A stretch of 6,412 nt of DNA from assembly GCA_021789095.1 (NCBI GenBank), contig JAJYJX010000133.1:1-6412 (forward strand). The letters run 5' to 3'. This document shows, one piece after another, positions 1 through 6,307 of the stretch; position 1 is the first letter of the stretch; every line of letters begins with the position of its first letter. The notes beneath the pieces are model-generated. The model saw only the letters and a list, made by a program, of their open reading frames with translations. It was not told the DNA's origin and searched no databases. This DNA is from a bacterium (GTDB lineage: Bacteria > JAMCPX01). A program made the position numbers and the translations under genes.

Positions 1-135
1 GGGTGTCATCTCTGCCCCGGGAAGCGGTGCAAGTGCCTCCGGCGCTGCCGTGGGTGTCATCTCTGCCCCGGGAAGCGGTGCAAGTGCCTCCGGCGCTGCT
101 GTGGGTGTCATCTCTGCCCCGGGAAGCGGTGCAAG
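1..135 (-). repeat. 51-bp in-frame tandem repeat encoding a 17-residue Pro/Ala unit
   Basis: Units at 1-51 and 52-102 differ at a single base (49 C versus 100 T), which is synonymous (Thr). A third unit, 103-135, matches the first 33 bases exactly and then diverges. The period is 51 bases, so the repeat stays in frame with the AMIN lipoprotein and encodes TAAPEALAPLPGAEMTP. The N-terminal-most unit has a variant beginning (TTAPELPS before LAPLPGAEMTP). The array runs off the window, so the copy number is unknown. Near-identity at DNA level points to recent expansion by slippage or unequal recombination. In the protein it would be an extended linker. Confidence 0.95.
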
Positions 136-609
136 CGATGGTAATTCCGGTGCTGTTGTTGTAGGGCTCGGCTGCATACCTTCTGCTGGTTGTTCTTCTG
201 TTTTTGATATATTTAATACTATATTATTGCCGTCCGTCGTTACATTATAGGAATATGATTTTTCAAGCGTTACTACTATCCTCGAAGAATAACCGGTACT
301 GGCTCCAAGCTGTTCTACCGTTATCTTATCAATAACACCATTACCAATACTCAGACTTCTTGAAACATCCGCTGCGTCTGTAGACGCAAGGTCAAGAGTA
401 ACAGAAGGGGGAGATTTCGCTTTAAAAGATGCATACTGCGGAAGATTGCTGGTCTTTACTGTTATTATAGTTGCACTGTCAGTATCGTTTACCTGTATAT
501 CTGTAATTTTTGAGTTTAGGCCGGGAGGTGCAACAATGCCCCTTGCACAGGAGCCAAGCATAATAACAACCATGAATAAGCCGATTTTGGCCAAATCGTT
601 TCTTCTCAT
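1..609 (-). CDS. AMIN-domain lipoprotein, PilQ-like N-terminal part (partial, runs off the left edge)
   Basis: Reading from ATG at 609-607, 203 codons stay open to the window edge, so the C-terminus is missing. The start is fixed by AGGAGG (plus-strand 616-621) six bases upstream. Residues 1-21 are a lipoprotein signal: basic MRRNDLAK, a hydrophobic stretch, then lipobox L18-G19-S20-C21. Ala at +2 of the mature protein would favour outer-membrane sorting if a proteobacterial Lol system applies. Residues about 33-135 look like an AMIN domain, with the beta-strand pattern ITDIQV, SVTLDL, IVVTLE and IVLNIS. AMIN domains in type IV pilus secretins (PilQ) and AmiC-type amidases bind the cell wall or place complexes in the envelope. 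From residue 136 the chain is a Pro/Ala-rich linker that becomes a 17-residue tandem repeat. A lipoprotein signal followed by AMIN fits deltaproteobacterial-type PilQ, but no pilMNOP genes lie upstream: the neighbour is divergent fprA. The secretin domain is not visible, so PilQ is an inference. Confidence 0.82.
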   Translation of the reverse strand, partial: MRRNDLAKIGLFMVVIMLGSCARGIVAPPGLNSKITDIQVNDTDSATIITVKTSNLPQYASFKAKSPPSVTLDLASTDAADVSRSLSIGNGVIDKITVEQLGASTGYSSRIVVTLEKSYSYNVTTDGNNIVLNISKTEEQPAEGMQPSPTTTAPELPSLAPLPGAEMTPTAAPEALAPLPGAEMTPTAAPEALAPLPGAEMTP

Positions 610-633
610 CAATTGCCTCCTAAAGTTTTTTCC

Positions 634-662
634 CTTATACCATAAAATAATTTTATTTTAAA
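634..662 (-). promoter_or_regulatory. Candidate sigma70-type promoter for the AMIN lipoprotein gene
   Basis: On the minus strand, TTTAAA (657-662, 4 of 6 matches to the -35 consensus) and TATAAG (634-639, 5 of 6 matches to the -10) are separated by 17 bases. Transcription would start near 627, giving a leader of only about 18 bases that contains AGGAGG (616-621). The surrounding spacer is extremely AT-rich, so matches are expected by chance. No comparably good promoter was found for divergent fprA between 663 and 815. Confidence 0.3.
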
Positions 663-815
663 GTATTATAATTATAGTTATTTTATATATCTATTTTTCA
701 TAAGTGTAGCATAAAATCGAATGACTTGTAAAGAAGCTTTTCAACTGTCAGGGCTGGATAAATCCATGACTGATGTTTTAATTTACTGTCGTAGTTTCAA
801 TGAAAGGAGTACATA

Positions 816-2009
816 ATGGGATTGAAGAAAATAAAAGAGAATGTGTTCTGGGCAGGGGCCGTTGATTGGGACAGAAGACTGTTTGATTCGCTTATTCCCA
901 TACCCGACGGCACGAGCTACAATGCATACCTGATCTTAGGGAAAGATAGAACAGCCCTCCTTGATACTGTTGATCCTTCAATGGCGGATGTGCTCATGCA
1001 TAATCTTGACGGCGTTAGAAATATCGACTTTATCGTCTCCCATCATGCAGAGCAGGACCATTCAGGCACCATACTTAAGGTCATGAACAGATACCCTGAT
1101 GCAAAGGTAGTCACTTCATCAAAGGGCAGAGAATTGCTGATAGAGCATCTGCATATCGATGAGAGCAGGATCATGACTGTTCTTGACGGGGAAAAGCTTG
1201 AGCTTGGCGGGAAAACGCTGGAATTTATATACATACCATGGGTACACTGGCCAGAGACAATGGCGAGTTACCTGCACGAGGACAGGATACTTTTCACCTG
1301 CGATCTTTTCGGTTCACACCTTGCTACATCCGACTTGTACTGCAGGGAGGAATGGAGGGTATGCGAAGCAGCCAAAAGGTACTATGCAGAGGTAATGATG
1401 CCGTTCAGGGCACATATCAAAAAACATCTGGAACGGTTTGAGAAATACAGCGTCAGCATCATTGCGCCAAGCCATGGCCCACTTTATAACAACATAGACT
1501 GCATTATAAAAGCACACAAGGATTGGGTGTCCGACTCAGTGAACAATACGGTTGTTATACCGTATGTGACAATGCACGGCAGTACACAGATACTCGTTGA
1601 TTATCTTGCCGACGCGCTGGTACAAAAGGGTATTTCGGTTGAGAAGTTCAATCTTGCTGCAGCAGACCTGGGTAAATTTGCCATATCGCTGGTTGATGCC
1701 GCAACAATGGTAATCGGCTCCCCTACAGTACTCGCCGGCGCACACCCGCTTGTTATATCAGCTGCGTTTCTTGCAAATGCACTGAGGCCAAAATTGAAGT
1801 TCGCATCTATCATCGGCTCTTACGGATGGGGCGGCAGGATGCTGGAACAGATAAAGGAAACAATCCCGGGCATTAAGGTGCAGATGCTTGATCCAGTTAT
1901 TGTAAAAGGAAAACCGGTAGAAAAGGATTTCGATGCACTCGGAAAGCTTGCAGTGCAGATAGCATCCAGACATGATGAAATCAATGTTCTCCATGGGCCG
2001 GTGTCATAA
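816..2009 (+). CDS. fprA: A-type flavodiiron protein (FprA / rubredoxin:oxygen oxidoreductase type)
   Basis: A cytoplasmic enzyme of 397 residues, the usual length of class A flavodiiron proteins. These reduce O2 to water or NO to N2O with electrons from rubredoxin. Residues about 1-240 form a metallo-beta-lactamase-like domain with a complete diiron ligand set: H77, E79, D81 and H82 (HAEQDH), H144 (VHWPET), D163 (TCDLFG) and H220 (PSHGPLY). Residues about 246-390 form a flavodoxin domain. Its FMN phosphate loop is T252-M-H-G-S-T257, with a His where many relatives have an aromatic residue; later FMN-contact segments are SPTVLAGAHP (302-311) and GSYGWGG (334-340). The start is set by AAAGGAG (803-809) six bases before ATG. 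A rubredoxin gene on the same strand 212 bases downstream fits the family's partner. There is no C-terminal rubredoxin or flavin reductase fusion. Whether O2 or NO is the main substrate cannot be read from sequence. Confidence 0.96.
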   Translation: MGLKKIKENVFWAGAVDWDRRLFDSLIPIPDGTSYNAYLILGKDRTALLDTVDPSMADVLMHNLDGVRNIDFIVSHHAEQDHSGTILKVMNRYPDAKVVTSSKGRELLIEHLHIDESRIMTVLDGEKLELGGKTLEFIYIPWVHWPETMASYLHEDRILFTCDLFGSHLATSDLYCREEWRVCEAAKRYYAEVMMPFRAHIKKHLERFEKYSVSIIAPSHGPLYNNIDCIIKAHKDWVSDSVNNTVVIPYVTMHGSTQILVDYLADALVQKGISVEKFNLAAADLGKFAISLVDAATMVIGSPTVLAGAHPLVISAAFLANALRPKLKFASIIGSYGWGGRMLEQIKETIPGIKVQMLDPVIVKGKPVEKDFDALGKLAVQIASRHDEINVLHGPVS

Positions 2010-2043
2010 CCACTCTATAGCCTTCCATAAGATATAGTTACAT

Positions 2044-2136
2044 GTCATTGAGATCCGCCTCAAACGGAGAAGCAATCTCACAGCTACGGAGAGATTGCTT
2101 CTCCGTAGCGCCAAAGGTGCCACTCTTCGCAATGAC
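2044..2136. repeat. Palindromic REP/MITE-like element, copy A, between fprA and rubredoxin
   Basis: Outer arms GTCATTG (2044-2050) and CAATGAC (2130-2136) enclose a perfect 16-bp inverted repeat, 2064-2079 with 2091-2106 (ACGGAGAAGCAATCTC and its complement), with an 11-base loop. A second perfect 10-bp inverted repeat, GCTACGGAGA (2083-2092) with TCTCCGTAGC (2100-2109) and a 7-base loop, uses most of the same right arm, so the two hairpins exclude each other. The outer arms and the AGCAATC/GATTGCTTC core recur in the element at 6233-6307. There is no open frame of interest and no clear target-site duplication. It could act on transcript stability or termination between fprA and rubredoxin; that is inference. 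Confidence 0.85.
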
Positions 2137-2221
2137 GCTTTTATTATATAGTGTTATGTAATGTATATCCTGGGTTGAACGGACAAGCAAACCTTGCTAT
2201 TGAACTTTTTGAGTTAATTAT

Positions 2222-2383
2222 ATGAAGAAATACATTTGCATAGTATGCGGTTATATATACGACCCTGCAAAGGGTGATCCGGAAAACAATATACCGCCAG
2301 GGACGGATTTCAATGATCTGCCGGATACCTGGGTATGCCCCATCTGCGGCGCTATGAAGGACGAGTTTGAAGTAGTGGGGTAA
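2222..2383 (+). CDS. Rubredoxin
   Basis: A 53-residue protein, the normal size of a single-domain rubredoxin: a small cytoplasmic one-electron carrier with one iron held by four cysteines. The two knuckles are C6-I-V-C9-G and C39-P-I-C42-G. The core aromatics Y4, Y11, Y13, F30, W37 and F49 are in place, and the [11 protein letters not shown] segment is typical. The start is certain: an in-frame TGA at 2210-2212 lies just upstream, and the protein begins with the usual [11 protein letters not shown]. The Shine-Dalgarno is weak, only GAG at 2211-2213 about eight bases before ATG, unlike the strong sites of every other gene here. The partner is most likely the flavodiiron protein upstream on the same strand. 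The gene converges on rmuC with 34 bases between stop codons. Confidence 0.97.
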   Translation: MKKYICIVCGYIYDPAKGDPENNIPPGTDFNDLPDTWVCPICGAMKDEFEVVG

Positions 2384-2417
2384 GCATAGCTTATTTTGCA
2401 AATGCATTTTTTGGGGG

Positions 2418-3641
2418 TTAATTGTTGTTGTTTTTGTCATCATCTGGACTGTTGTTTCCGGGAGGCAGTAAATCCATCGAAATACCCTTCGCAGACCGTA
2501 AATCCTCGATCTGTTTTAGCGGGCGCTCAAGCTGGTTACGCCTGGTAGTTGTCAGATTGTTAAATTCAGCCCTTGCGTCATCAATCCTTTTGCCGACCTT
2601 TTCCATTGATTCAACAAATGCATTCCACTGCTTGTTGAACATGCCCATTACTGAAAGTATTTTTGTAGCGCTCTGCTCGAGACTGAAGTTATCTATCGCC
2701 TGCCGTATAACGGCAAGTATTGCGTACAGTGTAAGGGGGGAACACAGTACCACCCTGTTTTTAAGCGCCTCATCAAGCACCGTCCTGTCATACTCGTTGA
2801 TAAAGCCATATACCTGTTCATTCGGTATAAACACAAGCACGTAGTCCACGGTATGCGATTCTGGATCTATATAATCACGCGTTGTCACCTCCTTAATCCT
2901 TGCCCTTACATCCCTGAGAAACTGCGCCCTGTACTTTTCCTTATCCGCATCACTCTGTGCTTCCAGATACGAGAGATAATTATTCAGCGGGAATTTAACA
3001 TCCATATTAATCTTGAGACCCTGCGGCAGAAAAAATGTATAATCAGGCCTCCTTACCGATGCCTCGATCGCCTTCTGCTTCTGGTAATTCACGCCTTCAA
3101 TAAACCCCGCTAGACGGAGCACATCCTCCGCCATCCTCTCACCCCACTGCCCTCTTACCTTTGTATTTGCCAGGGCTGCCTTTAACTGGTTCGTTGTTTC
3201 ATGCAGGCTTTTCGTGCTCTCCGCGGTATTCTTTAACTGTGATGTAAGTTCTCCAAACTTTTGTACTGTGTTTTTATCGAGGGTAAGGATGGTTTCCTGT
3301 ACCTTCTGCATTTCCTTGTTTATTGAATCAAGCGTCTGATCAATAAGCTTCTTCTTGCCTTCCAGGTCTTTTTCTCCTGATTGCAAATTGCCCTTTAAGA
3401 TCTGATCTGCAAGTTTCAGCAATTCCGTCGTGCTGTTTGACAATGCGTTTGAGGCGAGTGATTCAAATGATTCTTTAAGCCTTTGAATAACCGCCTCCAG
3501 ATCCTGTATTTTTTCAGTCTGCGCCTGCTCAACCAGTGCCTGTGCAACCTCCTTTGCCTCTTTCCTTCTCAGCCAGCCGATCATTATTACAACAAAAGCC
3601 CCGGCAAAAACACCGATTAAAAATGGTATCACAAAAGACAT
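2418..3641 (-). CDS. rmuC: RmuC family protein (DNA recombination-limiting, nuclease-fold)
   Basis: 407 residues. Residues 4-24 are a single hydrophobic segment followed by basic WLRRK, so the protein is probably membrane-anchored with its bulk in the cytoplasm. Residues about 35-155 are a long Glu/Lys/Gln-rich coiled coil. The RmuC domain follows, with RGQWGE (163-168), RRPDYTFFLP (197-206), MDVKFP (213-218), FIPNE (271-275) and SPLTLYAIL (301-309). D200 and D214-x-K216 fit the PD-(D/E)xK-like site proposed for this family. In E. coli RmuC limits inversions between short inverted repeats; the biochemical role is only partly known. The tail ends in an acidic and poly-Asn run (DDDKNNNN). The start is supported by AAAGGAG (plus-strand 3648-3654) six bases upstream. 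It lies 37 bases downstream of the QueG-like gene on the same strand, so co-transcription is likely. Confidence 0.95.
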   Translation of the reverse strand: MSFVIPFLIGVFAGAFVVIMIGWLRRKEAKEVAQALVEQAQTEKIQDLEAVIQRLKESFESLASNALSNSTTELLKLADQILKGNLQSGEKDLEGKKKLIDQTLDSINKEMQKVQETILTLDKNTVQKFGELTSQLKNTAESTKSLHETTNQLKAALANTKVRGQWGERMAEDVLRLAGFIEGVNYQKQKAIEASVRRPDYTFFLPQGLKINMDVKFPLNNYLSYLEAQSDADKEKYRAQFLRDVRARIKEVTTRDYIDPESHTVDYVLVFIPNEQVYGFINEYDRTVLDEALKNRVVLCSPLTLYAILAVIRQAIDNFSLEQSATKILSVMGMFNKQWNAFVESMEKVGKRIDDARAEFNNLTTTRRNQLERPLKQIEDLRSAKGISMDLLPPGNNSPDDDKNNNN

Positions 3642-3678
3642 GACATTCTCCTTTCCACTGAAGTGCTGTTGCCGCTTT

Positions 3679-4491
3679 TCATGTTGTCCGATCCCGGTTT
3701 TTGAGGCTCTTTGACTTGTCCAGAAAATGCGGGCAGGCCTTGAGGCATGCTGTACAATTGATGCCGTAGGTCTCGAAGAAGTTGAGTGAAACGAGTTCCA
3801 TGAAACGGGTAAGCATCCTGCTTCTCGCTACGGCCTTCTTTACCGCAGGAAGCATAAAAGATGGAGGCAGCAGGATGTGTTTGATACATTTACCGAGACA
3901 GGCGATCTTGTTTACTTTACCGTCATTTATTGCGCCGATGGGACATGCCTGCTCGCAGACATGGCATTTCTCCGGGCATGGTTCAAAACCGACTGCAGGA
4001 GCGTATTCAGACCATTCCATCTCGGTCATGAGGGCGCCGAGTCGCATGGCAATCCCATGCTCCTGGTTGATGAGCAACGAATTCCTTCCGAGCTTGCCCA
4101 GCCCGGCCTCGGCAGCAGCATGTTTCAGACTGATGGCCCCCTTTGGCTCGCCCTCGTGAAACCGCAAAGGGCTGTAGGCCGGAACAGGCAGTGCAAGGTA
4201 GCCTCCCTCCTGGATCATCATGCTCGCTTTATCCGCGACCTTGTCCATCAGGAGATAGTACGTATAGGCGGACCGCTGATAGAACATGTTGTTGAACCCA
4301 TCCGGTGCAAGGAATACCGCGAGTGGCAGGGGCTTGGCGAAAACGATCACACTCCTGGCACCCGGCATCAGGTCCATGGGTCTGAACCCATGAGGGGCCT
4401 TTGCATTGAGGGCATCGGCGCTCGCTACACCCATGAGCATCCCCTCCTGTTCGGCAACACTCTTCACCGCATTGATGATATCAGCTTTCAT
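3679..4491 (-). CDS. QueG-like 4Fe-4S protein, short divergent form (function unknown)
   Basis: 270 residues. The order of segments resembles epoxyqueuosine reductase QueG and its reductive-dehalogenase relatives: LMPGARSVIVFAKPLP (41-56), then AGLGKLGRNSLLI (129-141), then two cluster-binding regions. The first is C172-x3-C176-x2-C179-x3-C183-P. The second is C246-x2-C249-x3-C253-P, with C198 or C202 as the likely fourth ligand. Two [4Fe-4S] clusters are therefore predicted, and a corrinoid cofactor is possible by family analogy. It is shorter than typical QueG (roughly 350 residues or more), lacks its C-terminal HEAT-like extension, and lacks the Asp-containing GRDYH and DSAPVLER motifs I recall from QueG: the matching stretches read RSAYTYY (73-79) and PVPAYSP (102-108). 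A role in queuosine synthesis is therefore doubtful. AGGAGG (plus-strand 4496-4501) lies four bases before the ATG. It sits between the oxidoreductase and rmuC on the same strand. Confidence 0.88.
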   Translation of the reverse strand: MKADIINAVKSVAEQEGMLMGVASADALNAKAPHGFRPMDLMPGARSVIVFAKPLPLAVFLAPDGFNNMFYQRSAYTYYLLMDKVADKASMMIQEGGYLALPVPAYSPLRFHEGEPKGAISLKHAAAEAGLGKLGRNSLLINQEHGIAMRLGALMTEMEWSEYAPAVGFEPCPEKCHVCEQACPIGAINDGKVNKIACLGKCIKHILLPPSFMLPAVKKAVARSRMLTRFMELVSLNFFETYGINCTACLKACPHFLDKSKSLKNRDRTT

Positions 4492-4538
4492 ACACCCTCC
4501 TCTGCTGAATGGAACAGCATTTCATTCCGTATTATTGT

Positions 4539-4567
4539 ATTGACACACCCTTTACGCCCCTGTCAAT
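4539..4567. other. Short inverted repeat between the oxidoreductase and QueG-like genes
   Basis: ATTGACA (4539-4545) and TGTCAAT (4561-4567) form a perfect 7-bp inverted repeat with a 15-base spacer, starting eight bases past the oxidoreductase stop. It could be a weak hairpin in the transcript or a two-fold operator. On the minus strand it contains a consensus TTGACA, but no -10 lies at the proper distance (the nearest, TACAAT, is 21 bases away). No T-run follows, so it is not a standard terminator. Confidence 0.35.
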
Positions 4568-4574
4568 GGAGAAA

Positions 4575-6074
4575 CTACGGCAGTTTTGTTACGAATTCTT
4601 TCTTGTCATCGTAGCAGATTTTCTTGATAATACGCCTGCCGGATGCCACTGCAGTCGGCACACCGCCTCCCGGCTCTACCCATTGCCCTGCAAGATAAAA
4701 ATTTTTCAATCCGTACAGTGTCTTAGGAACCGGCATTTTTATGGTCTCGCCTGTCATAAGCCAGCCTTCGAATGCGCCCCTGTAATTGCGCGTGTATCTG
4801 AGGAACGTGTAAGGCGTTGCAACATCGATCGTCTCAACCTTTGCTTTTATGCCGGGATAGAAATCTTCAAGCTTGTCTAACACTTTGTGCGCAACATTGT
4901 CCTTTTCCTTATAATATGCCTGCTCATTTCCCCTGAGCTCCATCCAGTAATCGTACTCTGTCTCAATCTCAGCCTGGATGACAGTCCTGCCCCCCGGGTT
5001 CATTACCTTGTCATAGCTGTAATCGCGGACCAGTAGTCTGTCAATCCGGGTATTGCCGATTTTAAAAGGCTCTTTCAGGAAGAGCACATTAACAGGCGGA
5101 TACCTTTTTATATCGCCCTTTACACCGAAGCTTACGAGCATAAGCGGGCTGAACATCTTCCAGTTCTTGAACATGTATTCAAACCGCTTGCCAACGTACT
5201 TCCCGTTAAGCATGTTGTAAAGCGTTGCGTGCAGGTCTGCAGCTGAGATCACAATATCAGACCTGTAGACAGAACCGTCAGCAAGCTTAACTCCAACAGC
5301 GGTATTGTTCTCAACAAGGATCTTTTCCACTGTTGCATTGTACGTGATTTTACCCCCGAGGTTTTTAAGCCGTTTCTCTATCGGGAGCACAAACCGTATA
5401 GACCCTCCTTCAACTATGCCGAGCTGGTTTTTAAACAGGTATCCAAGCATCAGCATGGAAAACAGTGTGGTCATGTCCTGCAGGAACAGGTTTACGATAA
5501 TGTCCTGCACCCATTTGTTTTTTATCTTTTTAACATACTCTTTCAGCGGCAGATGGTACTTAAAAAGATATTTTAATATCTTCCTTTTCTGCCACAGTCC
5601 TCTCACCCTGTCGAGCGTGCTTTTCTTTTGGGAAGACCCGCCGATGGGTATCTGCAACTCGGCCATTGCCACGCATGCCTGAAGAAATTCCTCTATAGTG
5701 TTTTTATCTTCCGGAGATATTGCCATAAGCCGGTCCTTTGTCGATTCATAATCCGCGGTAAGCTCGAACTGATTGCCTGTCCTTGCATCAACAAAATTTA
5801 TGTAAGACTTTGCATCCAGAAATCTTGCCGCATCGACAATCCCGAGCTCCTTGTATATTTCATAAATGGATGTCCCGGGTCTGTGCCCCATAAGCCAGTG
5901 TATACACCCGTCTATCATGTAGTCGTCGGTCTTCCATGATGTGCATACCCCGCCCGGGATTGCAGCATGTTCAAAGATCCGGACATTGTACCTGTTCATG
6001 AGCGCATAACAGCCTGCAGAAAGCCCGGCAAGACCGCCGCCGATGATGATTATAGATTTCTTATTCCCGTTCAT
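4575..6074 (-). CDS. FAD-dependent oxidoreductase of the phytoene desaturase (CrtI) / retinol saturase type
   Basis: 499 residues, the normal length for CrtI-type flavoproteins. The N-terminus has a Rossmann dinucleotide fold: G12-G-G14-L-A-G17 followed by E35 at the end of the second strand (RIFEH), then the PGGVCTSW segment (40-47) usual in the amine oxidase/CrtI superfamily. Residues about 222-285 contain the second half of the FAD domain, with GGSIRFVLPIEKRL (223-236) and DIVISAADLHATL (273-285). The C-terminal flavin-binding signature is FYLAGQWVEPGGGVPTAVASG (459-479). Relatives desaturate or saturate polyene or isoprenoid substrates, usually at the membrane surface. No carotenoid or isoprenoid gene is present here, so the substrate is unknown and a symbol would be premature. 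AAGGAGG (plus-strand 6084-6090) lies nine bases before the ATG. It is the first gene of the minus-strand run, with 83 bases to the QueG-like gene. Confidence 0.92.
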   Translation of the reverse strand: MNGNKKSIIIIGGGLAGLSAGCYALMNRYNVRIFEHAAIPGGVCTSWKTDDYMIDGCIHWLMGHRPGTSIYEIYKELGIVDAARFLDAKSYINFVDARTGNQFELTADYESTKDRLMAISPEDKNTIEEFLQACVAMAELQIPIGGSSQKKSTLDRVRGLWQKRKILKYLFKYHLPLKEYVKKIKNKWVQDIIVNLFLQDMTTLFSMLMLGYLFKNQLGIVEGGSIRFVLPIEKRLKNLGGKITYNATVEKILVENNTAVGVKLADGSVYRSDIVISAADLHATLYNMLNGKYVGKRFEYMFKNWKMFSPLMLVSFGVKGDIKRYPPVNVLFLKEPFKIGNTRIDRLLVRDYSYDKVMNPGGRTVIQAEIETEYDYWMELRGNEQAYYKEKDNVAHKVLDKLEDFYPGIKAKVETIDVATPYTFLRYTRNYRGAFEGWLMTGETIKMPVPKTLYGLKNFYLAGQWVEPGGGVPTAVASGRRIIKKICYDDKKEFVTKLP

Positions 6075-6104
6075 AAAATAAAGCCTCCTTGACCTGACTT
6101 ACTG

Positions 6105-6131
6105 AATATATGGTATCGGAAACATAGTCAA
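6105..6131 (-). promoter_or_regulatory. Candidate sigma70-type promoter for the minus-strand three-gene run
   Basis: On the minus strand, TTGACT (6126-6131, 5 of 6 matches to the -35) is followed after 15 bases by TATATT (6105-6110, 5 of 6 matches to the -10). The spacing is shorter than ideal. Transcription would begin close to 6098, giving a leader of roughly 25 bases containing AAGGAGG (6084-6090). It is the best promoter match upstream of the oxidoreductase and would serve that gene and possibly the two after it. Confidence 0.4.
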
Positions 6132-6232
6132 CCCGAAAAATGCGTTTTGTAAAATAATAAAGTTTGAATAATGAGCTAAAAACCTGCGTCAATTATAGGT
6201 ATTCTTCGAATATCAGCAAAAACAACAGATGC

Positions 6233-6307
6233 GTCATTGCGAGCAAAGCGAAGCAATCCCTCAGTACACCAGTAGATTGCTTCGTCACTAACGTTCCTCG
6301 CAATGAC
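6233..6307. repeat. Palindromic REP/MITE-like element, copy B
   Basis: Perfect 11-bp outer arms GTCATTGCGAG (6233-6243) and CTCGCAATGAC (6297-6307) enclose perfect 10-bp inner arms CGAAGCAATC (6249-6258) and GATTGCTTCG (6275-6284), with a 16-base central loop. The architecture and arm sequences match copy A at 2044-2136. The arrangement resembles a short dispersed repeat I recall from many anaerobe genomes. No transposase gene is present and no target duplication is obvious, so any mobilisation would be in trans. One strand can be translated without stops through the element, but I regard that as chance. Confidence 0.88.

Noticed and set aside
50-250. Plus-strand open frame with a Gly/Ser/Ala repeat
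   Set aside because: It is the complement of the 51-bp repeat inside the AMIN lipoprotein gene. The minus strand has the signal peptide, lipobox and Shine-Dalgarno.
2044-2136. CRISPR or riboswitch reading of the fprA-rubredoxin spacer
   Set aside because: There are no regularly spaced direct repeats and no known riboswitch core. The structure matches the palindromic repeat also found at 6233-6307.
2175-2203. Possible promoter for rubredoxin (TTGAAC, 17 bases, TATTGA)
   Set aside because: The -10 matches only half of the consensus, so it is not distinguishable from chance in an AT-rich spacer.
2384-2417. Possible bidirectional terminator between rubredoxin and rmuC
   Set aside because: The palindrome AAATGCATTT at 2400-2409 has no room for a stable loop, and no GC-rich stem is present, despite the following T-run.
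3877-4614. A 245-codon open frame on the plus strand
   Set aside because: It lies antisense to the QueG-like gene, which has clear Fe-S motifs and a Shine-Dalgarno. The plus-strand translation has no recognisable domain.
2222-6074. The whole window as a new defence or metabolic island
   Set aside because: The genes are common housekeeping or stress families with ordinary spacing. No toxin, nuclease-effector, integrase or transposase gene was seen, and RmuC alone is not evidence of a defence system.
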